DNA from: Arthrobacter sp. SO5
Lineage (GTDB): Bacteria; Actinomycetota; Actinomycetes; Actinomycetales; Micrococcaceae
Direction: 5' to 3'
Assembly (NCBI RefSeq): GCF_020532805.1
Contig: NZ_MQTQ01000039.1
Span: 1-64,000, forward strand
Length of the DNA: 64,000 nt
A model generated the notes under the pieces. That model worked only from the letters and a program-made list of their open reading frames with translations, was not told the origin of the DNA and searched no databases. Every line of letters begins with the position of its first letter. Position 1 is the first letter of the stretch. Positions 16,313 to 28,773 of this stretch are shown here, in pieces. The position numbers were made by a program, and so were the translations under genes.

Positions 16313-18332
16313 CCCCGCGGACGGCGGGTCCAACGCACTGGCGGAAGGTCCACCGCCGGAACAGTCCCCGGTGACCAGAGCCCCGGATGACAGTGCCCCG
16401 CCGCCAGCCGGATCCGTCGAACCTGACGCCGTGGAGCCTGATGCCGGGGAGCCTGACGCCGCGGAGCCCGCCGTCGGGCAGTCCGTAGCGTTCCGTTCCC
16501 GGATCTGGGTCCGGCGCGCCCGCATTGTCATCGTGCGGGTCTCGCGTCTGGTGCGCATCGGCATGTCACGGCTGCTGCCGGGCCTGCGCTTCCTGGTGCG
16601 TTCGGTGCACCGAAAATGGCGCCGTTCCCTGCAGTTCCGCACGGTGCTGACCACGCTGATGCTGGCCATCAGTTCTTTCGCCGTGGTGGGTGCCTACCTG
16701 TCAAACCAGATCGCGAACAACCTCTTCCAGGAACGGCTCGTCCAGGCGGAGTCGGAGACCCGCTACAACGTCAAGCAGATCCAGGACACGTTCGACGGCG
16801 CGCAGGTCACAGACCAGTCCAGCGTCATCACCCTCGTGTACGACACCCTGAACGCCGTCGAGGGCCGGGGATCGGTGATCCAGCGGCGCTACGTCTTCGA
16901 GGCCATGCCGGAACAGACCAAGCCGCGCAACCGCTGGGTCGAATCGCGTGCCTCGGACCAGCTCACCATCAGCGTGATCCCGCCGGAACTTCGCAAAGCC
17001 GTGCAGGATTCGGGCAAGGAACAGTTCTGGGCGTCCAACGAGTTTCCGGTGGGCACCGAGGACCGGCCCGGCATCGCCGTCGGCAACAAGGTCACGTTCA
17101 ACGGCACCGTCTACGAGCTCTACTTGATCTACGACCTCAATACAGCGCAAAAAACCCTCGCCGAGATCCAGAATGTCCTGCTCGCGGGCGGTGCGGCCCT
17201 GGTGCTCATGATCGGCGCGGTCGCCTGGTACGTGACCCGGAACGTGGTCAGCCCGGTCAGTCATGCCGCGCTGGTTTCCGAGAAGCTCGCCGCCGGCCAG
17301 TTGCAGGAGCGCATGGTAGTCAAGGGCGAGGACGAGGTGGCCCGGCTCGGGGCCTCGTTCAACCACATGGCCGCGAGCCTCCAGGAGCAGATCACCCAGC
17401 TCGCGACCCTGTCCCAGATGCAGCAGCGCTTCGTGTCCGACGTTTCGCACGAACTGCGCACCCCGCTGACTACCGTCAGGATGGCCGCCGAGGTGCTCTA
17501 CGACGCGCGCGGGGACTTCGACCCCATCAACAAGCGCTCCGCCGAGCTGCTCTACCACCAGGTGGAGCGCTTCCAGTCCCTGCTGGCGGACCTCTTGGAG
17601 ATCTCCCGCTTCGACGCCGGCGTCGCCGTGCTCGACGCCGAGCCTACGGACATTGTCCAGCTCATTTCACACGTGATGGAAGGCGTCGGCCCGGTCGCCG
17701 CCGAGTACGGCTCCAAGGTGACCCTCAGCGCCCCGGCCAGGAGCATCATCGTGGAGATGGACGACCGGCGGATCGACCGGATCCTGCGTAACCTCGTGCT
17801 GAACGCCCTGGAACACGGCGAGGGCAGGCCGGTGAATATTTCCGTAGCCGCCAATGACTCTGCCGTGGCCGTGGCCGTCCGGGACCACGGCATCGGGATG
17901 AACCCGGCCGAGACGGCCCGCGTGTTCGACCGGTTCTGGCGCGCCGACCCGGCCCGCGCACGGACCACGGGCGGCAGCGGCCTGGGGCTGTCCATCGCCG
18001 CCGAGGACACCAAACTCCACAACGGCTGGCTGCAGACGTGGGGCAAGAAGGGGAGCGGCTCCAACTTCCGCCTCACGCTTCCCCTGCGCCGGGGCGGGAC
18101 CATCACCAAGTCCCCGCTGCAGCTGGAGCCGGCCGACGTCGGCATCCCGGGCGCCGGACGGGAACGGACCATGGTGCTGCTGGGCCCCTCGCCGGCTCCG
18201 GCGCCGGGCCCGGACGCCGGGAACAGGGCCGCTGACATCGACCACGACGGCGGCGGCGCCGCGGGGACGCCCGTCACAGGAACCACCGCAACGCCCGGGA
18301 CAGCCGGCGCCGGAACGAAGGAGGGGTCATGA
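16284..18332 (+). CDS. mtrB: sensor histidine kinase MtrB
   Basis: This is the membrane kinase for MtrA, 682 residues long. Two membrane helices (about 119-141 and 298-317) flank an extracytoplasmic sensor region; a HAMP linker follows, then the dimerisation domain with phospho-His389 in [10 protein letters not shown] and the ATPase with N, G1 (DHGIGM) and G2 (TGGSGLGLS) boxes. The N-terminal cytoplasmic segment of about 115 residues is much longer than in mycobacterial MtrB and contains the EPDA repeats (residues 47-60, near 16421-16463). The C-terminal tail after the kinase is Gly/Ala/Pro-rich. A GTG at 16284 or the next codon overlaps mtrA by 26-29 bases. lpqB starts inside its stop codon (ATGA). 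Confidence 0.96.
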   Translation: MVSDTKQGPDPADGGSNALAEGPPPEQSPVTRAPDDSAPPPAGSVEPDAVEPDAGEPDAAEPAVGQSVAFRSRIWVRRARIVIVRVSRLVRIGMSRLLPGLRFLVRSVHRKWRRSLQFRTVLTTLMLAISSFAVVGAYLSNQIANNLFQERLVQAESETRYNVKQIQDTFDGAQVTDQSSVITLVYDTLNAVEGRGSVIQRRYVFEAMPEQTKPRNRWVESRASDQLTISVIPPELRKAVQDSGKEQFWASNEFPVGTEDRPGIAVGNKVTFNGTVYELYLIYDLNTAQKTLAEIQNVLLAGGAALVLMIGAVAWYVTRNVVSPVSHAALVSEKLAAGQLQERMVVKGEDEVARLGASFNHMAASLQEQITQLATLSQMQQRFVSDVSHELRTPLTTVRMAAEVLYDARGDFDPINKRSAELLYHQVERFQSLLADLLEISRFDAGVAVLDAEPTDIVQLISHVMEGVGPVAAEYGSKVTLSAPARSIIVEMDDRRIDRILRNLVLNALEHGEGRPVNISVAANDSAVAVAVRDHGIGMNPAETARVFDRFWRADPARARTTGGSGLGLSIAAEDTKLHNGWLQTWGKKGSGSNFRLTLPLRRGGTITKSPLQLEPADVGIPGAGRERTMVLLGPSPAPAPGPDAGNRAADIDHDGGGAAGTPVTGTTATPGTAGAGTKEGS

Positions 18333-20044
18333 GCGCAGGCTCGAGGAAGCTCACCGTCGCCGTGATGCTGGCTGTGCTGGTCCTGCTCCTGGCATCGTGT
18401 GCGCAGATCCCGCGCTCCGGGCCTGTTGGCAAGAGCACCGACGAGAGCGCGGGAAACCCCAAAAACGCCCCCGTATTCTTCCCGTCCGCGCCGCGCCCCG
18501 GCGCAGGACCCGAGACGGTAATCGAGGACTTCTACCTCGCCGGCAGCGGCTACGAGGACGACTACGCGGTGGCACGCCAGTACCTCACCCAGGCCTCTTC
18601 CGTAACCTGGAAACCGGACCAACGGGCGCTGGTTTTCCGGTCCGCGCGCGTGGTGCCCACCGGCGTCGAAAATGTCTTCAACTACGAGCTCGACCTCTCC
18701 TACTCCGTGGATGCGGACGGGGTTGCCACCCAGTTGCCGGAGGGAACCAAGGAGAACATTCCCGCGACGCTGACCCAGGTGGACGGAGAATGGCGGATCG
18801 CCCAGATTCCGGACGGGACGGCTATTCCGGAGGAGACCTTCAAGGTCATCTACGGCGCCTATCCGATCTATTTCTACGACCCCACGTTCACCTACGCTGT
18901 GCCCGATGTCCGCTGGTTCATCAAGAAGAAGACTGTCAAAGCGATGACCAGCGCGCTCCTGGGCGGCCCCGCGCCCTACCTGAAGGGCGCCGTCGTCAGC
19001 TCATTCCCGTCCGGCATCAAACTGGCCCGCGAGTCGGTGCCCGTGGTCTCGGGCGCCGCCCAGGTGGACCTCACGGCCAAGGACCTCGTGGAGGCCTCCA
19101 ACGAGGACCGGCTGCGGATGCAGACGCAGCTGGCCCTGACCTTCCGCAGCCAGCCGGACGTTATCAACGTCCAACTCCGCGCCAACCAGGATCTGGTCCG
19201 CGTCGAGGACAACGGGTCGGTCCTGCCGCCCATCCGTGACAAGAACGTCCCGGCCCACCAGATCGCCGTGAGCAACAACGACCTCGTCCGTTACGAAAAC
19301 AACCGGATTTCGCCGCTCCCGGACATCCGGTCCGTCGCCGGACTCGCGCCGCGTGCCCCGGCCGAATCCGCCCAGTCACAAACGGCAGCCTTCCTCGATG
19401 CGGCGCGGACCACCCTATATTCCATCGTGCCCGGCCAGCCTGCCAGGGCGCTCACCACCCGGGCCAGCCTGACCCGGCCCTCCTTCGACCGGTACGACTG
19501 GGTCTGGGCGGCCGGTCCCGGGGCCAGCGGCGCCGCAGAAGTGACGGCTTTCCGTCCCGCCGGCGTCGCCGAAACTGGGGCCGTGCCAACCGTGACGCTG
19601 GCGCCCGCCTGGTTGGCCGGCCGCACCGTCAAGGAGTTCAGGGTGTCCCGCGAGGGCAGCCGTGCCCTCGTCATCACCGTGCAGAACGGCAAAACGAAGG
19701 TCCAGGTCACCGGAATCGTCCGGGCTGCGGACGGCACGCCGAAGGACCTCACCGTCCCCATGACGCTCCTGACCACGCGCGATCCGGACCAGGGCGTGTG
19801 GGTGGACGACACCACGTTCGCCGTGATGAAGGGTTCCGCGGGGGAGAGCGTCACCCCCGAATTGCTGTCCCTCACCTCGGCCCAGCCCCAGCAGCTGGCG
19901 CCGTGGCCCGGGCTGACGGCCCTCAGCGCAGGCAACGGTCCGGAGGAAATCTTCGCCCAGTCCGCTGAAGGAGTCTTCCAGCGCCTGGGAAACGGCTGGT
20001 CTCCCCAGCTCAAGGGCCCCATCGATCCCTCCTTCCCGGGCTGA
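18329..20044 (+). CDS. lpqB: lipoprotein LpqB (MtrB-associated, GerMN domain)
   Basis: This 571-residue secreted lipoprotein has a signal peptide ending in the lipobox LASC (Cys24). A GerMN (sporulation/germination-type) domain lies roughly in residues 200-290, and the C-terminal half is a beta-propeller-like LpqB domain. In mycobacteria LpqB binds the MtrB sensor region and modulates MtrA signalling. It overlaps mtrB by four bases (ATGA), the standard coupling in this operon. The chain ends with SFPG, and the gap to the next gene is about 110 bases, so comF may be separately expressed. Confidence 0.95.
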   Translation: MSAGSRKLTVAVMLAVLVLLLASCAQIPRSGPVGKSTDESAGNPKNAPVFFPSAPRPGAGPETVIEDFYLAGSGYEDDYAVARQYLTQASSVTWKPDQRALVFRSARVVPTGVENVFNYELDLSYSVDADGVATQLPEGTKENIPATLTQVDGEWRIAQIPDGTAIPEETFKVIYGAYPIYFYDPTFTYAVPDVRWFIKKKTVKAMTSALLGGPAPYLKGAVVSSFPSGIKLARESVPVVSGAAQVDLTAKDLVEASNEDRLRMQTQLALTFRSQPDVINVQLRANQDLVRVEDNGSVLPPIRDKNVPAHQIAVSNNDLVRYENNRISPLPDIRSVAGLAPRAPAESAQSQTAAFLDAARTTLYSIVPGQPARALTTRASLTRPSFDRYDWVWAAGPGASGAAEVTAFRPAGVAETGAVPTVTLAPAWLAGRTVKEFRVSREGSRALVITVQNGKTKVQVTGIVRAADGTPKDLTVPMTLLTTRDPDQGVWVDDTTFAVMKGSAGESVTPELLSLTSAQPQQLAPWPGLTALSAGNGPEEIFAQSAEGVFQRLGNGWSPQLKGPIDPSFPG

Positions 20045-20158
20045 CTTCCCGGCGGTCTCTCCGGGCTGGTGACCACGCCAAAAATCATGCCGGGCGGGTT
20101 TTCCACATAGGCGATGATGAAGCTGCCGGAGTGCCCGGCGCCAGGAGAGTCTTGCTGG

Positions 20159-21217
20159 ATGAAAACCCCCCATGCTGCCCACTCCGGGATCGGTGCAGGC
20201 GACGCGTGCGGCAGTGCCGGCAGCCCCAGCCGTGCCGGCAGTCCCGGCCGTGCCGGGCGCGCCGCGGATCCGGACCTGGCTCCCGCGCCGCTGACGGCGG
20301 CCAAACACCGGGGCGACTACCGCCGGCTGCTGCTGCGGCTGGCGGACCGGGCTGCAGCGGGCGCGGCCGAGCTACTGGCGCTGGCTGTGCCCGTGGACTG
20401 CGTCTGCTGCGGTGCGGAGGATCTGGCCCTGTGCGGAGCCTGCGAGCGGCAGGTCAGGGTGCTGACCCGGGTGCCGTTCCGCGCGGAGGCGCAGGCTCCG
20501 GCGCTCATGGACGAGGACGGCACAGTCCTCCTTCCCGTCGTCGCTGCCGGGGCCTACCGCGGGGAACTGGCGCAGGCGCTGCTGGCCTTCAAGAGCCACG
20601 GTGAGGGCCAACTCGCGGACGTCCTGGCGAAGGGCCTCGGCCGGGCATTGAGTGCCGCCGCGGGGGAGTCAAAGGCTCTGCTGCTGGTCCCGGTGCCGAC
20701 GAGCAGCAGCGCCTACCGCAGGAGGGGCTTCAGTCCGGTGCATCTCCTCCTGGCCCGCGTGGGCAGCCGGAGCACCTCCGCAGCCGGGGACAGCCGCCGG
20801 TCCGCCGTCGTCGATGTCCTGCGCAAGGCCGGCCCGCTGACCCGGCTGCGGGCGGCGGCGTGGCCCTACTCGCCGGCCGGGGCCACGGCCCTGGCGCGGG
20901 GCGGCCTGTCCGCCGGGCAGAAGGGACTGGGGCGTGGAGCCCGGGCGCAGCGCGTGCGGGGATCAATGCGGGCTAAGACCGGACTCAGCCCTGCTGTGAG
21001 GGGCCGCCCGTGCATCATCGTCGACGATGTGCTCACCACGGGGGCAACGCTGGCCGAAGCCGCCAGGGCGCTGCGGGCTGCCGGCGGACTCGTGGTCGGC
21101 GCGGTCGTCCTCGCTGCGACACGCCCGCCCGTCGTAAACCACCTCGGCGCCGCAGACCGCAGTGTGACAGGAGGGAAAGGCGCGCAGGAAAAAAATAAAC
21201 CAAAAAAGGATGAATAA
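20159..21217 (+). CDS. ComF-family phosphoribosyltransferase-like protein
   Basis: ComF-type proteins combine an N-terminal zinc ribbon with a type I phosphoribosyltransferase fold and are linked to natural competence or DNA processing. Here the CVCCGAEDLALCGAC pattern near residues 80-95 supplies four cysteines, and CIIVDDVLTTGATLAEAARAL at about 285-305 is the PRPP-binding loop. A GAYRGELAQALLAFKSHG segment, typical of ComF, lies between. The protein is 352 residues, longer than the usual 200-250, because of a low-complexity N terminus (SPSRAGSPGRAGRA) and an Ala/Gly-rich central insertion. The ATG at 20159 has AGGAGAG nine bases before it. The same gene follows lpqB in mycobacteria (Rv3242c). 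Confidence 0.88.
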   Translation: MKTPHAAHSGIGAGDACGSAGSPSRAGSPGRAGRAADPDLAPAPLTAAKHRGDYRRLLLRLADRAAAGAAELLALAVPVDCVCCGAEDLALCGACERQVRVLTRVPFRAEAQAPALMDEDGTVLLPVVAAGAYRGELAQALLAFKSHGEGQLADVLAKGLGRALSAAAGESKALLLVPVPTSSSAYRRRGFSPVHLLLARVGSRSTSAAGDSRRSAVVDVLRKAGPLTRLRAAAWPYSPAGATALARGGLSAGQKGLGRGARAQRVRGSMRAKTGLSPAVRGRPCIIVDDVLTTGATLAEAARALRAAGGLVVGAVVLAATRPPVVNHLGAADRSVTGGKGAQEKNKPKKDE

Positions 21218-21360
21218 GAGCAGGCCATGAACTAACGTCGATGATGGGTACCAAGAACAGATGTACCTGTCGATAGCGGCTCGGAAAGGGGCTCGACTGT
21301 CAGTCAGATCGGCCCCGGGAAGTGCCGCCGTCGTGTCACCGAAGTCATTTGGAGGGCACC

Positions 21361-22092
21361 ATGGAGTTCATGATTAGCGGACGTAATTTGACGGTCTCAG
21401 ACCGCTTCCGCGAGTACGCCGACGAGAAGATCTCGAAGATCGCGTCGTTGGGGGACAAGGTCCAGAGGGTGGACGCAAAGGTTTCCAAGGAGACCAAGGC
21501 CCGGCAGACTGATGAGATGCTCACAGTCGAGCTGACAGTCCTCGGCCGCGGCCCCGTGATCCGTGCCGAAGCCAGTGCCGCAGACAAATTCGCCGCCTTC
21601 GACCTCGCGTACAACAAGCTTCTTGAACGCCTGCGCAGGGCCAAGGACCGCAAAAAGGTCCACCACGGCAGGCACACCCCCAAGTCGGTCACCGAGGCGA
21701 CCGCAACCCTCGAGCCGGCCAGCACCAGCGAACCGATTTACGAGGAGGCGAACCACTGGCTTGAGCCCAAGGAGGCCCCAGCGGAGAAATCGCCCTACGA
21801 GGTTGAGAATGACATCCCGGCAGGAGACTCGCCCGTGCTTATCCGGCGGAAGGTCTTCACCGCGGCATCCCTAACGCTCGACGACGCCGTCGACAACATG
21901 GAACTCGTCGGTCACGACTTCTATCTCTTCGTGGACAAGGAGACCAAAGCTCCGTCGGTGGTGTACCGCCGCGAAGGGTGGACATACGGCGTGATTTCCC
22001 TGGACCAGACCTGCGAACCGGGTCGGGCCGAGCTGGAAATGCAGGAAAAGATCCTCGCCTACCGCGCCGAAAGCGAACCTGCCAGCACCTAA
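21361..22092 (+). CDS. hpf: ribosome hibernation-promoting factor, long form
   Basis: Long HPF binds the 30S decoding centre and dimerises ribosomes into inactive 100S particles in stationary phase. The 243-residue protein has the N-terminal S30AE/YfiA domain (residues 1-105; MISGRNLTVSDRFREYAD start and KKVHHGRH end), a linker of about 80 residues, and the C-terminal dimerisation domain from IRRKVFTAASLTLDDAVDNM to the end. GGAGG lies five bases before the ATG at 21361. The upstream 140 bases are AT-richer and probably hold its own promoter. Co-occurrence with secA and comF is conserved in actinobacteria (Rv3241c). Confidence 0.95.
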   Translation: MEFMISGRNLTVSDRFREYADEKISKIASLGDKVQRVDAKVSKETKARQTDEMLTVELTVLGRGPVIRAEASAADKFAAFDLAYNKLLERLRRAKDRKKVHHGRHTPKSVTEATATLEPASTSEPIYEEANHWLEPKEAPAEKSPYEVENDIPAGDSPVLIRRKVFTAASLTLDDAVDNMELVGHDFYLFVDKETKAPSVVYRREGWTYGVISLDQTCEPGRAELEMQEKILAYRAESEPAST

Positions 22093-22124
22093 GCTGGTGC
22101 TGACCAACCGACGAAAGGACTGAG

Positions 22125-23378
22125 GTGCACGATTCGCTAAGCCTGCAGCAGGCACGGCGGATCGCACTGGCAGCCCAGGGCTTGGACAAGGTACGGCCCG
22201 CCGGACCCGTGACTGCACGGGCGGTGGGCTGTACCTTTGCCCGCCTGCACCTGGTCCAGATCGATTCCGTCAACGTCCTGTCCCGAAGCCACTACCTGCC
22301 CTTCTTTTCCCGGCTGGGAAACTACGACCGCGGCATTCTCCAGCGGATGGCCGGCGCCCACCCGCGCCGCATGATGGAGTACTGGGCCCATGAGGCCAGC
22401 TTCATCCGGCCGGACCACTTCCAGGACCTAGTGCAGTGGCAGAGCCGGAAATGGGTGGGCGCGCACGCCATGGACCCCGAACTGCGGACCGGCGTCGCGT
22501 CCCGGGTGCTGGACGTACTCGCCGCGGGGAAACCGATGACGGCCGCCGAGCTGACAGCCCGGCTGGGACACGTGGAGGACAAGCAGCAGGACAACTGGGG
22601 TTGGAACTGGAACGCCGTGAAGAGGGTCCTGGAGCACCTTTTCGAGGAAGGCCTCATCTCGGCAGCCTCCCGCACGGACTCCTTTGAACGCCGCTACACC
22701 CTCACCGCCAGGGTGCTGCCCGATGCCGGCGCGGCACCCGGGGCCGGCATCGAGCCCGATGCGGCAGCCGCGATGGACCGGCTGATCGACGCCGCCGCCC
22801 AGGCCCACGGGATCGGGACGGTGCGGTGCTTCGCGGACTATTTCCGGGTCCCGCTGCGGGCCGCAGCCCTTTCGGTGGGCAAGCTCGTGGAGGCCGGACG
22901 GCTGCGGCCCGTCGCGGTGGCGGGGTGGGACAAACCCGTGTACCGGCACGTCGAGGCGAAACTCCCGCGCGCCGCCACCGCCCGGGCGCTGCTGAGCCCC
23001 TTCGATTCCCTTGTCTTTGAGCGGCGCCGGCTCGAGGCCCTGTTCGGGTTCCACTACCGGATCGAGATCTACACGCCCGAGCCGAAACGCCGCTTCGGCT
23101 ACTACGTGCTGCCGTTCCTGCTCCGCGACGGGATCGTTGCCCGCGTCGACCTCAAGGCCGACCGTGCCGCGGGTCTGCTCCTCGCGCGGGCCGCCCACGC
23201 CGAGCGCGGCGCGCCGGCCGATACCGCCGTCGAACTCGCCGCTGAACTGCAGCTCATGGCAGAGTGGTTGGAACTGGACCGGGTGGTTGTCTCCCCCGTG
23301 GGGGACCTGGCGCCGGCCCTGGCGGATGCCGTGGCCGCGACAAGAAGCGGTGTATCCGCCCTGAGGGAACAGGCGTAA
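22125..23378 (+). CDS. YcaQ/AlkX-type winged-helix DNA glycosylase
   Basis: This 417-residue protein has the HTH_42/YcaQ architecture: three tandem winged-helix regions followed by a beta barrel. The catalytic Gln-x-Asp motif characterised in E. coli YcaQ, which unhooks interstrand DNA crosslinks, is present as Gln45-Ile46-Asp47 in LVQIDSVNV. Further family segments are SRSHYLPFFSRLG, EYWAHEASFI near residue 85, and SPFDSLVFERRRLEALFGF near 290. The GTG start is 32 bases after the hpf stop and follows GAAAGGACTGAG. It is likely co-transcribed with hpf. The activity on crosslinks or bulky adducts is inferred from the family. Confidence 0.87.
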   Translation: MHDSLSLQQARRIALAAQGLDKVRPAGPVTARAVGCTFARLHLVQIDSVNVLSRSHYLPFFSRLGNYDRGILQRMAGAHPRRMMEYWAHEASFIRPDHFQDLVQWQSRKWVGAHAMDPELRTGVASRVLDVLAAGKPMTAAELTARLGHVEDKQQDNWGWNWNAVKRVLEHLFEEGLISAASRTDSFERRYTLTARVLPDAGAAPGAGIEPDAAAAMDRLIDAAAQAHGIGTVRCFADYFRVPLRAAALSVGKLVEAGRLRPVAVAGWDKPVYRHVEAKLPRAATARALLSPFDSLVFERRRLEALFGFHYRIEIYTPEPKRRFGYYVLPFLLRDGIVARVDLKADRAAGLLLARAAHAERGAPADTAVELAAELQLMAEWLELDRVVVSPVGDLAPALADAVAATRSGVSALREQA

Positions 23379-23448
23379 CCTGCGCTGCGTCTCTCCCGTA
23401 GACTAAAAACGCCAGAATTCGGCAGCTTGAGACTGGGAGCAACTTCAC

Positions 23449-26187
<2,739 letters not shown>

Positions 26188-26245
26188 CCCGCACCTGCCG
26201 CACAGCTCGCTGCACAGCTTTCGGCACACGGTCTGCTGATCGTAT

Positions 26246-26281
26246 GAAAGAGGACCGGAACAAATGTTCCGGTCCTCTTTC
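26246..26281 (+). terminator. strong intrinsic terminator after secA
   Basis: A 17-bp perfect inverted repeat (26246-26262 with 26265-26281) with a very short loop; the 3' arm itself ends in CTCTTTC. It lies between secA and the convergent Rv3235-like gene and may serve both. Confidence 0.85.
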
Positions 26282-26343
26282 CGTAAGTGCTCCTCCTTTC
26301 GTAGCCCCCCAGCTCGTTCCTTAATGGCCCCGGCGGGGACAGG

Positions 26344-26832
26344 TCAGCCGATCTCCAGTGCAGTGACCCGCCAGACCAGCCTGCTGCGCTCCAGCCGCAG
26401 GGCGACCGCGCGCACGCGCAATTCCTCGACCACCACCGCGCTGGCCTCATAGACATCCTCAGAGACCCGGCAGGCGCGGACGGAGCGGACCGAGGGGTTC
26501 CGGTGCAGGCGTCCGGCGGTCGGTGAACTGCCGGAAGGCACCCTGCGGGTCAGGGCCGCCCGGTGCTGAAGCGCCGTGAGGCAGCGTTGGTCAAGCCGCC
26601 GGGCCAGCTGTTGCGCCGGCCGGGTGCCGGCGAGCACTTCGATCGCGGCCTGGACGGTGCTGCGCGCAATGAGGCAGATTTCGTGCCCCTCATCGACCAC
26701 GCGCAGGGTCGGTCCAGCCACCCGGACAGCCTCCCCGGCAGGCGTGCCGGCCGGACCGGTGACGAGGCGGAGAGGCGGGACGGTGGGGAGGGGCGGCGCC
26801 GCGGTTTCGCGGATCCCGGTCATTGCGCTCAT
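26344..26832 (-). CDS. Rv3235-family protein (DUF6459)
   Basis: This 162-residue protein shows the pattern of the actinobacterial Rv3235 family: a proline-rich N terminus, a central ICLIARSTVQAAIEVLAGTRPAQQLARRL segment (about residues 50-80), and a C-terminal VSEDVYEASAVVVEELRVRAVALRLER region. The family is found next to secA in mycobacteria as well, but its function is unknown. The ATG at 26832 is preceded by AAAGGAAAG at a short spacing. The open frame extends upstream across the LysM gene in another frame, without support. It is convergent with secA and follows the LysM gene on the same strand after 76 bases. Confidence 0.8.
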   Translation of the reverse strand: MSAMTGIRETAAPPLPTVPPLRLVTGPAGTPAGEAVRVAGPTLRVVDEGHEICLIARSTVQAAIEVLAGTRPAQQLARRLDQRCLTALQHRAALTRRVPSGSSPTAGRLHRNPSVRSVRACRVSEDVYEASAVVVEELRVRAVALRLERSRLVWRVTALEIG

Positions 26833-26908
26833 GATCTTTCCTTTGCTGTGGGCTGGTGTTGGGTTGCTGCTGGGTCTTGTTCCGCTGCTTCGCTTGCGCG
26901 GGGTGCCA

Positions 26909-27709
26909 TCAGCTTCCGGACGGGAACCTGAGCACCATTCCGGGTTGCAGCAGGTGCGGGCTCCCGCCGATGACCTCCCGGTTGGCTTGGTACAGCCTGG
27001 GCCATTCCCGCGCGACGTCGACGTCGGAGGCGAACGGTCCCAGCCGCGCAGCCGCAAGGCTCCACAGCGAATCTCCGGCGCGGACGGTCACTTCGGTTCC
27101 CTCCTCTGCAGGCTCCCTGCTGCGCAGCCGGCCCCCTGCGAGCAGGCCGGGCTCGACCACCGGACTGGACACTTTCCACCGCGGATCGACGTCCGCCGGC
27201 GGGGCCGGGGCCGGGGCCGCCGTCGGGACTGCCGTCGGGGCCGCCGTCGGGACTGCCGTCGGGGCCCAGGCGGCGGCCAGCGCCGGGGGAGCCGTCGGGG
27301 CGTCGGGCACCGGGGGAACGGCGGCGGTGGCCAGTTGCGCGGTGAGGAGCTGGAGTCCGACGGCGGCCAGGGCCAGGCGGCGCATGAATGCGGGGGCGAA
27401 CGCTCCGGCGGCCGACGCCGCGCGGCTGCAACCGCGGCGCTCGAGCACGGCGGCGGCCACCGCGATCGCCAGTGACATCATCCACCACACCGTGACGATC
27501 AGCCCCGCCGTGTTCGCCACGATTCCGAGCTGGCCCTCGAACCCGAGAGACTGCTGCCGGGCCGAGGAAGACCGCCAGTGCTGCGCCAGCGCGTTGCCGG
27601 TTCCGGCAAGGAAGAGGCCCAGCGCCAGGATGACCGCGGACATGGCCGCGTCAGCCTGCAACAGGCGCCGTGCGCCGGGGGCGTGTACCTCTGCTTCGAC
27701 CATCATCAT
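26909..27709 (-). CDS. LysM-domain membrane protein
   Basis: The product has three predicted membrane or signal-like helices in its first 130 residues (AVILALGLFLAGTG, AGLIVTVWWMMSLAIAVAA, LALAAVGLQLLTAQLATAA), an Ala/Pro linker with TAVPTAAP repeats, and a C-terminal LysM domain of about 55 residues (VTVRAGDSLWSLAAARLGP through QPGMVLRFPSG). It is thus probably a membrane-anchored protein that binds peptidoglycan outside the cell. I place the start at the first of three consecutive ATGs (27709), with AAAG eight bases before; an ATG at 27748 is an alternative without a ribosome site. The upstream 27710-27850 segment is unusually AT-rich for this region. Confidence 0.75.
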   Translation of the reverse strand: MMMVEAEVHAPGARRLLQADAAMSAVILALGLFLAGTGNALAQHWRSSSARQQSLGFEGQLGIVANTAGLIVTVWWMMSLAIAVAAAVLERRGCSRAASAAGAFAPAFMRRLALAAVGLQLLTAQLATAAVPPVPDAPTAPPALAAAWAPTAVPTAAPTAVPTAAPAPAPPADVDPRWKVSSPVVEPGLLAGGRLRSREPAEEGTEVTVRAGDSLWSLAAARLGPFASDVDVAREWPRLYQANREVIGGSPHLLQPGMVLRFPSGS

Positions 27710-27820
27710 CGCCTGCGCTTTCACGTCGTTTGATGCTGTTTGATACATTTTAATCTATCTGAGGACAGCTTGGACCTGATTGATATCTTTTGTCTAGGGG
27801 TCAGCTGCTCCGGGTGTGGA

Positions 27821-27849
27821 TTGACCGCGGGGGAGGGCCCGCCTACGCT
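27821..27849 (+). promoter_or_regulatory. promoter of the 190-residue hypothetical gene (leaderless)
   Basis: TTGACC (27821-27826) and TACGCT (27844-27849) are separated by exactly 17 bases, and the ATG follows six bases after the -10. This is the best-formed sigma-A-type promoter seen in the window and predicts a leaderless transcript. Confidence 0.65.
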
Positions 27850-27855
27850 GGCGCC

Positions 27856-28428
27856 ATGCGCTGGGATGCCCTGTTCGATGACATGGAGGCACAGCTGGCT
27901 GCCTCGGAACGGTTGGAGCTCGACGCTGAGATCGTGGACCGGGCGCGGGCGGAGACTGCCGCGGTGGAGCTCGCGGACCGGCTCCGGGGTTCGCTGGGAC
28001 GCAGGATCGGCGTCTACCTCGCGTCCGGATCCGCCTTCGAGGGGACCTTGAGCCATGCGGGCAGCGAGGCGCTGGTCCTGACGGAGCCGCGGCACCAGCT
28101 GCTGATTCCCTATGCGGCTGCCGTGCGGTATCTCGGGTTGTCCCGGTTGGCCGTGACCGAGCCGTCCAGAGTCCGGCAGGGGCTCGGGCTCGCCAGTGCC
28201 CTGCGGGCGCTGGCACGGGACCGGGCGGCCCTGGCCGTGCTTGTCTCCCGGGGGTCAGCCGGGGAATCCACGCTCCATGGCGTGATCGACAGGGTCGGGC
28301 GCGATCATCTGGACCTGGCCGTGACCGCGGACGGGGAGGACCGGCGGGAGGCCAACGTCCGGCAGGTGGCAACCATACCCTTTGCCGCGCTGGCGGCACT
28401 CAAGTCGGCCCGCTCCCGGGAGGACTAG
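27856..28428 (+). CDS. hypothetical protein, 190 residues
   Basis: I do not recognise this protein. It begins RWDALFDDMEAQLAAS, with a helical N terminus of about 45 residues. A beta-rich segment follows (GRRIGVYLASGSAFEGTLSHAG to LLIPYAAAVRYLGL) that resembles a small Sm-like barrel, and then a second beta-rich half (SAGESTLHGVIDRVGRDHLDLAV). No signal peptide, membrane helix or cysteine is visible. Coding usage matches the neighbours and the frame is intact. It stands between the divergent LysM gene and the convergent excisionase-type gene, with its own leaderless promoter. A nucleic-acid-binding role would fit the barrel-like pattern, but this is only a guess. Confidence 0.7.
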   Translation: MRWDALFDDMEAQLAASERLELDAEIVDRARAETAAVELADRLRGSLGRRIGVYLASGSAFEGTLSHAGSEALVLTEPRHQLLIPYAAAVRYLGLSRLAVTEPSRVRQGLGLASALRALARDRAALAVLVSRGSAGESTLHGVIDRVGRDHLDLAVTADGEDRREANVRQVATIPFAALAALKSARSRED

Positions 28429-28511
28429 CGCGTACTGACGTGTGCACAGGGACCGGTGGACCGGGCTGATGGGCCGCGCGGGGCGCTACGTGGGTCGCCT
28501 GCCGGCCGGTC

Positions 28512-28727
28512 TCAGACCGACTTGGACTTGGCCTGCGCAATCATGCGGCTTGCCTCCGCGTAGCGCTCCTCGATGTACTGCTCGAGCATCTTCTCCTCCA
28601 CGCGCCACTGGCCCCGTCCCCCCACCTGGATCGCCTTGAGCTCTCCGCTGCGGACCAGCGCATAGGCAGCCGGGGCGTTGATCTGGAGCTGCTCGGCAAC
28701 GTCTGCTAGCGTCAGGAATCGGGGCAT
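28512..28727 (-). CDS. small excisionase-type helix-turn-helix protein
   Basis: This 71-residue protein is a single MerR-like winged HTH of the excisionase/BldC class. LTLADVAEQLQINAPAAYALVR is the helix-turn-helix, followed by SGELKAIQVGGRGQWRVEE, the wing, and a charged C-terminal helix. Such small proteins regulate transcription by cooperative binding to direct repeats (BldC) or act in phage excision; nothing phage-like is near, so a regulatory role is more likely. The ATG at 28727 has CAAAAT six bases upstream and no ribosome site, so it may be leaderless. The divergent region to 28878 contains a DnaA-box match. Confidence 0.8.
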   Translation of the reverse strand: MPRFLTLADVAEQLQINAPAAYALVRSGELKAIQVGGRGQWRVEEKMLEQYIEERYAEASRMIAQAKSKSV

Positions 28728-28764
28728 GATCCCATTTTGCCACCGATGGCGCCGACTGGTGCCG

Positions 28765-28773
28765 TTATCCACA
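28765..28773 (+). promoter_or_regulatory. DnaA-box consensus (TTATCCACA)
   Basis: Exact match to the high-affinity DnaA box of E. coli, lying in the 150-base divergent region between the excisionase-type gene and the SAF-domain gene. A single box may be chance or may mark DnaA-dependent transcription. Confidence 0.3.

Noticed and set aside
20045..20100. A terminator between lpqB and the comF-type gene
   Set aside because: The inverted segments (ccggcgg / ccggg) are short and imperfect; not enough to call.
27227..27310. GC-rich repeats (gccgtcgggg) that look like a short tandem array
   Set aside because: They encode the TAVPTAAP/APAP linker of the LysM protein; a coding low-complexity region and not a CRISPR or noncoding repeat.
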